Part shown: positions 13,001 to 25,000 of the stretch, piece by piece
Layout: each line of letters starts with the position of its first letter
How positions within the stretch are numbered: position 1 is the first letter of the stretch
Assembly (NCBI RefSeq): GCF_024763615.1
Contig: NC_077223.1
Location: forward strand, 57,288,627 to 57,352,626
Source: Phlebotomus papatasi
Lineage: Eukaryota; Arthropoda; Insecta; Diptera; Psychodidae
DNA: 64,000 nucleotides
Reading direction: 5' to 3'
The notes under the pieces: model-generated
Database searches by the model: none
Seen by the model: the letters and a program-made list of their open reading frames with translations, nothing else
What the model was told of the DNA's origin: nothing
Made by a program: the position numbers and the translations under genes

Positions 13001-16000
13001 TCCAATATTTAACGAATACTGTATTGTATATAAATATTTATTCCCTGTAGAAGGATTTAACACCAAATTCTCACTTGTTATTTTGAACAAGTGTTTTTTT
13101 TCTTCTCAATATTTTGTAAATTTATAGTTTTTGTGATGATTCGCTTGTAGAAACACCTAGAGAAACAAAGAATCTACAAATGAGATACAATGCAAAAAAC
13201 TTTAAAAGAGTTCGGACAGGCAAGAAATTTGGTTCTTGAAGAGGCGAAGTCAATTCTCTTTAATGAAATGGAAAGCTTCCTGGGGTTTTACGGTTTCGTT
13301 TCAAGAACAGGAGGAGGGCTTGGCATTTTAGGTTTAATGGACATCAATTGGCTATCCTATTGACGTGGATTAACTGTCCAAAATTGCAAATAAAGTGTCC
13401 GAAGTTACAAGCAAGCTGTCCAAAATTACAGTCAAATTCATGTTAACATTTTTATTCATTTTTCTAACATATTAAGATTAATGTTAGAATAAAGCGAAGA
13501 CAATAAACTGCTTGTAAAGATGCGAAAAAACACTTTGTGAAGTATCATAAAACTTCAATTTGTATTGAAAATATTTCACTTCAAACTTACGACAATGATG
13601 CTTATATGCATCCTGTCCTAAATTACAAGCACTTTCCCTATCTAGCTAGTAAAATTTATTATCCAGTTAGTAAAACTTACTACCTATCTAGTAAAATTTA
13701 CTATCCGACTATATACATATTCTAAGTTCTTACTGTCTGATCTAAGATCCCATTTATTGAGTGATGTTTTTTTTTACTATGGTTATTTCAATTTTGTATG
13801 AAGGATGGGAAATTTTAATATCATCTTTTCTGTAATAATAATACCTGAATAGGAATATAGTAATAATATATAATATTTGTATTTTCTGTAGTAGTAATAT
13901 GATGAATTATTATTATACTCTTAATCTTTATGTTTTAACGATATGTAAGTTTCCATGAAAATTACAGTGGAATTAAGGGATTTTAGGAAGAACATATATC
14001 ATTGCTGTGCTCTCAAAAGTGTTCTCATGCGAATTTTAACATTTTTCAGCACTACTGTTTAGCATATTATATAAATCATCCCTTGTTCCATTTTCATTCT
14101 GAGCTCCTCAATTATCTGTTAAACGCTCTCACAGTAAGTCTATTTGAAAGAGTAGGGTAAGTGTGCCAAATTTCAGCATAGTTGTATGCAAGCGTCAAAG
14201 TCTCAAGTTTGAAATGTAATGTTTACAAATTGATTTTTTTAATTCTTTCTTCTGAAAGAGTGTTGCTTGGAACCTTGTAAAGAGTTTACCGTCTTTATTT
14301 ACTCTAAAATCATTCTTAATACATTTTAAAATAAATAAAAATATAGACATAGCTTTGGTGCCCAATTTCGGCCACCTTCATTCTCATAGTTCCTTGCCCT
14401 TCGGGAATTCTTCCAATGTCTTTTTCACGTCATCTCGTTTGTCGAAGCTACATTTTTTGTTATTCTTTTGCATTTTATAATCTCTAGAGTGCGTAAAATC
14501 TAAAAGTTCATGGAAATTCGAGGAACAAAAAAGGTGGCCAAAATTGCAAGCTGGCCGGAATTTGGCACACTTACCCTACATATAAATTTTCTTTTTGGAC
14601 AAATTCATGTAGCAATAATTTCCAAGTAAAAAAATCTATTAAGAGTTTGATGGCATTGTTAATTAAATTATCATTATTTCATCAATGTTATATAAACAAC
14701 AGTAAAATGTATTTTTTTTGCGAAAAATCCCCTTTACAGAAACCTTCGTCTAACCATCAAGAAATTCATGAGCAAAATCAGCCAAATAAAATAACACTGA
14801 AGAACTTTCCAACTACCAAAACATTCAAATAAATTTTGATTCATGCATTTAAGGGTTCTATTACAAAATATAATAGTCTTCAGCTTTTTCTATCCCTTCC
14901 ATCAAATTATGCTTATTTTTTTTGCATTTTCTCAATAAGGACACATTTATGCAAAAATAGATTTAATAAAATGGTGTGATTCTATTAAACTCAATTTAAA
15001 ATCCAATTTGGTTTTATTTTGTGGTGTGAACAAAAATCAAATATATAGATGAATTTCTCTCCTCGAAAAAAAAAAACAAAGTGAATAATAAAATGTAAAA
15101 GAAAGAATAATATATAACAATAATAACACTGAGAAAATTTCTTGAAAGATCATTAAGATTAAATAAACATACAGGAGAGTTTCCTATTTACCTCAAAAAG
15201 ACCCAAAATGACTGACTAAAATGAACGAAAAAAAGATACAAAACCTTCTTTTAGAACCAGGATAGAAGTTCTTTTTTGTTTGTTTTTATCACATTTTTTT
15301 TTTACTTTAATTCTTCCATCAGTGTCTATAATAAACCTATACACCTAGTTACTATTCAGCTGAATTGCGATTATTTTAACCACACTAATTAATATCTTTA
15401 TACAAATTTTATGGAGCTGACATACAGGTTGGACCATAAACATTCGTTATAATAAATGTTTGAAGCATTAGATATACGATTAATTATTGCAGTAATATTA
15501 AATAAATGTGCAGGATTTAGATTTATATTTTTTTATTTCCGAATTGGCCATTTGAGTAAGGTATTACAAAATTCTTTAGCTTTAAATCTAATTCTGAAAT
15601 TTCTTACTTATTTTTGAGGTAATTTTGCAAAAAAAAAAAACAATAAACAAACATTGGTTTATTCGAATAATTATGGCACTTCCTGTAGTTATAAATGATT
15701 TTTTTTCAACAATTGACAAAATTCTTCCACTTACCTGTACACAGGGTTTACACAAATTTACACACAATCCATCTGAATCCTTTGAATAGTGCTCCACTAA
15801 CTCCTGAAGTGTTCTGTTTGCCGAAAAAAGTAAGAAAATAAATCAAGAAAAAATTATAAACACGTGTGAAATTCATTGCGAAAAAAAACTGAATGACAAA
15901 ATTTATTATTCAATATATATTACTAATTGAGAAAATTATGAATGGAACATGAGCAATTGGATGAGGCATTTACTTTTTGTATGTTTTCTACCTATACTCC

Positions 16001-19000
16001 AAAGTATCACCTTCTCCCCAGGTAAACTTTTAATTCACACATAACAAGAGACATTCTATGAATGTTAAATGAATTCCTGAAAATCACATCGCGATGCTAA
16101 ATAGGTCAATTGAGTCATTAAAAAGCAAAAAAAAAAGCACTTATATATCTCGTGCAAGAGTGTCGAAGGAGTCATTAAACGGTCAGTGAATTCAAGTTGT
16201 AGCAATATTGAGTTTAGAAATCATTGAAGTCTATGCGATTCTTAACCATTTTGTGATCCACCACCCCTCCCCCTCACCGCACTTTTATAGAAGAACGCGT
16301 AAAATGCAGACAATTGAGAATTGATTGGAAGAAAAAGTGCTCTTAAATAGTTCATTTTTCCACTATGAATTTTTCATAAAGAAAAAAAAAAGATGAATCA
16401 CAAAGTAAATGCCTTAAATTGCATCAATGAACCTTGTTTCAAGAACAAAATAGTAGAGAATGAAAATAATAAAAATAGAAAAAAAAACAACAATACAATC
16501 CAATCAAATCAAATTACCGGAAAGTTGTGCGTCGTGCAATGAAGAAGCCACCTTCATCCAATTGACGGATTCGATAGTGTTTCACTGTGTCTCCATCTCG
16601 AACTGCAATTATAAAATGCAAATTTCCAATCAAATATAAAAATAGATCCACCATATCATTATTGATTCATCTTTCTCCNNNNNNNNNNNNNNNNNNNNNN
16701 NNNNNNNNNNNNNNNNNNNNNNNNNNNNNNNNNNNNNNNNNNNNNNNNNNNNNNNNNNNNNNNNNNNNNNNNNNNNNNNNNNNNNNNNNNNNNNNNNNNN
16801 NNNNNNNNNNNNNNNNNNNNNNNNNNNNNNNNNNNNNNNNNNNNNNNNNNNNNNNNNNNNNNNNNNNNNNNNNNNNNNNNNNNNNNNNNNNNNNNNNNNN
16901 NNNNNNNNNNNNNNNNNNNNNNNNNNNNNNNNNNNNNNNNNNNNNNNNNNNNNNNNNNNNNNNNNNNNNNNNNNNNNNNNNNNNNNNNNNNNNNNNNNNN
17001 NNNNNNNNNNNNNNNNNNNNNNNNNNNNNNNNNNNNNNNNNNNNNNNNNNNNNNNNNNNNNNNNNNNNNNNNNNNNNNNNNNNNNNNNNNNNNNNNNNNN
17101 NNNNNNNNNNNNNNNNNNNNNNNNNNNNNNNNNNNNNNNNNNNNNNNNNNNNNNNNNNNNNNNNNNNNNNNNNNNNNNGGTTAACTGAAGATAATGTTGA
17201 AAAATGGTTTCCAGATATATTCGTTCTACATAATTTTTTATCTTTAAAAGATTTATCTAAGAGTTCTTAATAAAAATTTTATTTTTTTTTTATTTAAATT
17301 TTCCATGAAAGTTAGTTATGGAAAAAAATTTAATAAGTAATTTTCCTCTGGATCATACAAAAAGAATTACATTCATTTGTTTTATCATGCTTTTCTACTA
17401 AGGGAAGGCTATCAGGCTTCGCACATAGTCTGGCTTCAAACACTTCATATTGTTCAAATATTTATTTATTGAATCTGATTAATTTTTTTTCAGAAAATGT
17501 GTGACTTTATACTAACTACTAAAAAATATTGCTATAGGCAGTGGCGTATCTAGACACTTATTCGGGGGGTGCGGTTGTATCCGAAGGCGCCCTTACCACG
17601 GTAAAAATTGTTCAAGCGGGGTAGGAGGCTGGGGTGGAAGGTCATACCCCGGAAGCACAAGCGTCACCAAAAACACATATTTAATCTATATTACTTGTTC
17701 CCGTCTTCAACTTTTTCGTATTATAACCTTTCCGGATTGTCTAAAGTTATTCATCGTTGTATTCATTCATATCGACGATTCAGAATATAACTCGAACAAT
17801 TCGATTTTTTACAAAAAAAATCGTTTTATTCGCTTTTGGGATACTTCTTTATACCCTCTACCTTCCCTCTGAATATTATACTTGAAAGATAAGATTTCTA
17901 TTTTCAAAGTTATAGAAATTTTAAATCTAAAATCCTATACTCTGCATGGAAAATGTCAGCTTCGAATCGGTCTCTTGTAAAATTTACCTACTGCGAGTTG
18001 TTCGTTTCTTATTCTGAGCGGTCGATATAATATAAAAAAATGTGAAAATTTTTTTCTGAAAAACCCCATTCTTTAAAATTTTACAATAAAAAATCAAAAT
18101 TTTGAAGAATGGTATTTTGATTAAAATTGTTTTGAAAACATACACAGCTTAAGCATGAAATGGTTAAGATTGTGCTGAAAACAAGCACAGCGGCAGCCGT
18201 TGGACTTCATAAAACAGATGGTAATTGTCAAAACCGGTACAGCCGCGCACAGCTCAAGAATAAAATGGTTAAAATTGAGCATAAGTCCTGCATAGCTCAA
18301 ACAAAATTGAATCTAAATTTTTAAGTTTTCTTAATCTTAATCGTTTTATGTTTAACGGCTGTGCGGGTTTTCAGCACAATATAAACTTATAAACTGTTTT
18401 ATGCTTCAGCTATGCAGATTTTATGCACAGTACGAGTTTCATGCACAATCTAAATCATCTTATACTTGAGCTTTCAGCACAATTTTAATTTAATATTTTA
18501 AAGTATTTTTTTTTTATTTCAACTCGAAATCTTGAAAGAATAATAAGGACAAGATGCGTTTTAGGAGCAAGAGGAGCGCCAAGAAAGCTCTGCAAGAAAT
18601 TAAGTGAACCCAAAAAGCACTTGAAGGAATTTAAAGTGTCCCTTTTTACTTAAACATGAAATCATGCAAAAATATAAGGGCAAAATGTATTTTGAGACCT
18701 TTATGGGCGCCAAGAAAGCCTTTGAAACAGTTGGACTCCCCAGAAAGTGAGAGAATTAAAAAAAAGGTTTTTTCTTTACTTCAACGTGAAATTTTGATAT
18801 ATAAGGGCAAGATGCATTTTAAGAACTAGAGAGGGCGCCCCAGAAAGTCTCCGAGGAAATTAAAAGTGTTAACGTAATAGATTATAACGACAAAAGGCAT
18901 TGTAAGAACTAGAGGGGCTCTCCAGAAAAACTTGGAGTCTATTTTACTAAAATCTTTTCTACTTCAACATGGCAAGAATAAAGGGTCAGGGTTCAGTTGT

Positions 19001-22000
19001 CTAAAAAAAAAAAGAAACATCGATGCCCCTGGAGGCTCGCGCCCTGTGCGGGCCGCCCCTACCTCACCCACTTAGGTACACTACTGGCTATAGGCCAGAT
19101 TCATTAAAGGAATATGGGAAAAAATATGAAAGTGTTCAAAATCAGAGTATGTGAGAACCCTAAAAGCCTTCCCCTACGCTTTCTTTCTGTAATGGTTAAA
19201 ATATTTTCTGAATGCAACACAATAAATAAATTGTTTATACAAATATTTTGAATATGATAATTATTATCTAAAATATATTAGAAGAATTAAAAACTCTTAC
19301 ATTGCATTGTCTAAATTCTGAATAAAAGTATTAATTAAATTTACTTTGGATAAAAAGTAGAATAGTAAATAAAATGAGTAAGCAATGCCCAACGTACAAT
19401 AAATTTTGTTTTGTAAACATGTTTTTAATATTTCAATGAGAGTCATCTCGCTCACTCTCATAGATATTTTTGAAAACATATTTACAAACAAAAGTTACTG
19501 TGCGCTGGGCATAAAGCACATATACAAATGGTTATGATTTCTACTGACAAATAATTCATGGATAACGAAATTAATGATTAAGAAATGCCTTGGATAATGT
19601 TGTTTGCAAATCCATTCGTTCAAATTCAAACTGATTTTCGAACACAGTTTGTATTTTGATGAATATCCAATGACAAACAATCTCTAAAAAGGATACGCAT
19701 TTGGATAAGGATAATAAATGGCTCTACATATAAAAAATCAATTTTTACTTAATTTTCAATAACAATTGACCCACGGATAATGACAAGGAAAAATTTTGTT
19801 ATTGAAAAACTCTTGGATAAAATTGTTTTTCATATATTCACGCATCATGTAACATACATTAATTATTGTATTTTTCTCCACTTACCAGACAGTGAATAGT
19901 CATTTTGGCGACTCTCTGAATCACGTATGAGAAAAGCTCCGTGTTCATTTTCGGGAAGTAGTAGTTTCTTCTCAGCTTCTATGCGTTTTATTTTTCTAAA
20001 ATACCATCTGCAATTGCGACAAAAAGAAAATACCAAGAGGAAACACATTAATTGAATATTCAATTTGTTTGCTGATTATAAATCTCGGTGAGATATATGT
20101 GATTTTTTTTGTCTTTTGCATCATCTTTCACCTCCTCTGGGGTGATATTATTGGCAGTTGTGTTGGTTTACAGAGATAAATTAAAAATGAGATGAATATC
20201 AATTGGATGGATGATATTAAATCTGTGTACAGCTTTATAAAATGTGGAAAAATGTTGCAAGGAAAGATTGTAGAGAAATAAAAAAGACAAGCGCCGTGTT
20301 GAATAAGAAATACAATTAAAAAAAAAAAAACAACATTGGCGCCAGTAGACTCAACATCCCATTTATTCACTCAACTCTTCACCATCTTTCTCTCTGTCGT
20401 GCCACAGTAATTTCTACAGCAGCACAGAGATCGAACCTCTTTGGTTTGAAAATGCTTCGAGACACGACATTACCAATTGAGAGAAAGATGACGACGACGT
20501 CGTGGCACTTGCAAATACCATCAAGAATTTCTTCAATTTTCACTTTGATACATTGCCTACAAGACTGTTCACATGCCTTTGACTACTGGCATGGACTTTA
20601 TTTTAATCGAAGACATGATCGATGGATAAACAAGCAAAAACTTATGTATGATTAACAAGAGTGTCGTCTTCAGTGTCTCTTCCATCCCTTCAGGCAATTT
20701 GTCGTGAGATCTCATAAACACTCCAATTTCATACCAAATGAACAACTTTTGCACATTTATTTATTCCTGTTTCTAGATCAGAAAACCCAGTACAAAAATA
20801 TACATTTAAAATAGAAAACTATAGTCACAATTATTGCAAGTTGTTTGGAGAAGATTCCTCAACAAATATTCACAGATATTGTTAAATTATTTGTTTTTAT
20901 TCTAAAGTTCAAGGTTAATATTGGTATTTCTTTCACAAATAATGTCGTAATCGTAAGAATATGCAGACAAAAAATACATAATTAATTTAAAATCCTATTC
21001 CAGATTCTGAGGTAATCTCTTAAGATACTTTTTTTTTTGTTACAGAATTTGCATTAAAAATAAGTCGTAGGTTATTGTGAATTATTATTATTTAGGCACT
21101 GATGTCACTTTAAAGGTATTTTGAAAGATGTTCTTAGTTATCTCAATATTTTTATTTTTGTAATCAAGAGTTTAGCATTTTGAATTAAATTTCTGATTCT
21201 TTCAAAAATTACCATTAGTATAAAGATTATCTGGGGATCAACTACCGTATTCTAATGTTTGAACGTGAAATTATTTGAAGTTTAATTTTAGATCTTTCGT
21301 TTTATAAGTTATTATAATTTGTTATAACAAAAGAATATGGTTATTAACAATAAGACTGCCTGAAGTAGCGCGTCTAAAATATAACAATTTTATTTAGTAT
21401 TAAAATTTAGTTTTACTAGTTCAGGACCCGTTCAAACATTCCCGAGGTTATGAGATTTTTCAACAAATCCAAAATTACCCCAATCGGCTAAAAACACGTT
21501 TTTTAACTGATTATCTTTTTATAATAACGTTGAAAAACTTTAATAAAAAATAATTCAAATTCAAGGATTTTTTCGTCTATAAATGAAAGGTTTTTTTTGT
21601 AAAAACATGATTTTGCAAACGAAGAAGGTATAGAAAATAAAGAATGCTAACGGTCTTTAGGTTGACCTATTACATACGGAGCTTGACAGAAGCGTGGTAA
21701 GGAAGGCCGAGCTAAGTCGTACGGCTAAATTATCGGTTTTCAAATTTGTGTACATTCCTATTCTCACATATGTTCATGAAATTTGGGTAATTGTCGAAAA
21801 AGTAAGATCACGTGTTTAATATACCGAAATGAGGTACCTCCGGGTGGTTAATCCTTTAAGGCCGAGAAGGTCAAAAATTGAGGGTCAGAAAAAATCATTT
21901 TTCTAACTTTTTAGGGCAAAATACAGAAGTCCGTAGGAAAAATGTCATTTTTGGGTCACGGGTGACCCAATCGTCCTTAAAGGGTTAAGGAAATCACTCG

Positions 22001-25000
22001 CCGAGATCGAGTGAGGAACGTAGCCGTTTCAGGAGTTGCTACTTCAAGTTGAGAGATGACAATTTCGATGGTATGGTCATATTTAGCGCATGAATGAAGA
22101 AAGATTCCCCAGAAAAGCTATATGCAAGCCATTGTAATCTCGGGGAAGACCTAGGACAAGGTGGCTGAATCAAATTTAGGATCTTGCCTGGAAGTACCTT
22201 TGTATCGACCGCAAACATATGAAGTAACAGACCCCGTGATCCCAATAGGCATAAGCGGTTGAAAATTATGATGATGTGAAAATAATCTACATCTGTAGCC
22301 GAATTTTACAATATCAAATTTGAGAATGGGATTTTCAAATTTGAGAATCCTATTCTCAAACTCACACTACTCAGAATACTCACATTGATTTGAGAACGTT
22401 TTGTTTGAAAAATCGCACGCATATCGCACAATAAGATGCTCAATCATATTGCAAATATTCATAAAAAATAATAAATAGTATCATTTTATATGTTTTTGAA
22501 CATATTTGTTTTTAGTAAATGTGAAAGATGAAAAGGTTGAGTTTCCTCAATTATCAAACTCAAACTCACACAATTTTACTCACATTGGAGACGCTCAGAG
22601 CAAGAGTGGTCTCCATTGTATGCCATTCCCTATTAAAACGGTCTATTTTTGCTCTGAGCATCTCATTGTGCAAGTTGCATGCGATTTTTCGAACAAAACG
22701 TTCTCAAATCAATGTGAGTATTCTGAGTAGTGTGAGTTTGAGAATAGGATTCTCAAATTTGAAAATCTCATTCTCAAATTTGATATTGTAAAATTCGGCT
22801 ACTGACCTATTTTTAATTCTTTAAAAAAAAAACTAAACTGTGGTACAATATAACCAAAACTATTTTTGATTTCAACATTCAGCTGGTAGAGACTAGGCAT
22901 AAATCTATATCACTCTTTTAGGCATTAATATTAAATTCCCATAACTTTCGCATAGACTTCATCACCGGTATGCTGATCTCACAAACTCTGACGTAAGCAT
23001 ATAACGTCAATTTTCACTTTTGGACATTTTTCTAAAGTGATATCACTGTCTGACTATGTGAAATTATAATATTCACACTTACTGGTAATAGATCCACGAA
23101 ACCGTGAAAATTATAAAATAGAGTCAAGAGCAAGGGAATAAAACGTTTAATCACATTCTCATTAAAACAATCAATTGCAACATTCTTTTAACAGCTTTGC
23201 CATGTTCATAATACAACTTGTGGAAGGAAATTGTACAATAGTTTGCCTGAGACATTAACAAGAGAGGTATTTGACGAAATTCTTGCTAAATTACAACTGA
23301 AAATTGGAAAGTCTTTGAATGATTTCGCAAAATGAAAAAAAATTATCAAAAATTCTATCTTTAATTACCTTCAAAGTTAATCCAATAGAATTGTAAAATC
23401 TTCTAAACAGAAACTAATAATACAAATTCGATTAAATTTCTCCGCTCTTTAAACCGAAAAATTTACACAATATTCTTCAATAAGCACGAAATAAACTTTG
23501 ACAAAAAAAAAACAAGAAGCAATAAACTGATATTTCCCGCATTGAAGTCCAATTAATTGCGTAATATGCAAAATATTCATATTATGTGGACCTAATTAAA
23601 TGTCCCTGACTGTTGAGGCACAAAAAAATAAATTATAAAAGATAGCACTAATATATCTGTCTTGTATTTTACCTGGGAATTCCATATAGTAGACTTTACA
23701 AAATAACATCCATAACACCCATCCAGAGTGAAATATGTACAATTAAAAAATGTTAAATGAATAAAATTGATATCAAACTTGTTTTAAGCATTCCAAGTAA
23801 TATCCTAAAAATTCTCTTTTAAATAACGCAACATCTTCAATGGTTTAAAATCCCAGTGATAAATCCATTTCGCGAGAAATTAAAAAAAAAAAATTAAGCC
23901 AAAATCATTCCAAACAAGGTCAGCAGATTACTTTTTTTTTTGCATCACATATCTCAAGAAACATTGGAGAGTGCTTGGAGTGAGAGGTATCTTCCACAAT
24001 TGAAAAGTGCTTCCGAGAAATTTTTGTGCACAAGGTTCACATACTTTTGCGTAATCTATAATGCTAATTGTTTCGTCTTTTATACATTTATATTTTTCAC
24101 GAGAAAACATCATCTGTGAAAGGTGATGATAAAAATTTGAAAGGAATTCTTTGGGGGTTTTCTACGTAAAAAAGATCTGTCGTAGGATTTATCGATAAGA
24201 GCTGTGACTACAGAGATGCAACATTATAGATAAGGCTTAAACTTAAAAAAAAAATAAAATAAAATAATTATTAAGGAAACTCATTTTTGCTAAATTGACA
24301 ATCTTTTCAAGAAAAATCGTCAAAATTTAGTTAGTAATTATATTTCGTATTAATTTTCAAAATCAACTGAAAAATGTTTTTAAAGGAAAATCAATCAAAA
24401 TTGACAGCTGTCTAATCCGTAGCAGTATTAAGTGTATTAGTATAGTATTAATTTAATATCTACACTTAATAACACTTATTATTAAGAATTTGATCTGTTT
24501 ATTGATAGACTTGGGCCGTAAAAATTGCTTTAAATAAACTGTATGAACAAATACATTTTTTAAAGCGGTTCAGTTCAACAAAGCTAAAACGTTAAAAACG
24601 TAATATTTAACCATAGTAATAGACAATTGATGGGATACTAAATGGGTCAAGTCGTACAATACTCGCTCTTTAATGCAAGTGTCTTAAGTTCTAATTCCCT
24701 TTAGGTCACGAGGAGTTTTTCCCGTATTACATGTGTTCGAATTGTATCCAGTAAGTCTCAAAGTACTTGATTCCACGGGGAATGGGACTGACAACCCCAT
24801 CCCTGTATAAGAAAAATCATAATGAATGGTCCGAATATCTCGTTTGCGAGAAGACCATTGGAACATTGGGCAACCATGAGTAAAACATTATCTTTGTGAT
24901 TCAAAAACTCTCGATTAAAGACTTCGTCAATCCGTGTTAAGTAAAACAAAAAGAATACCTCAAAAACGAAAAACCACAACATTTAAAGTTTTGTGTCAAA

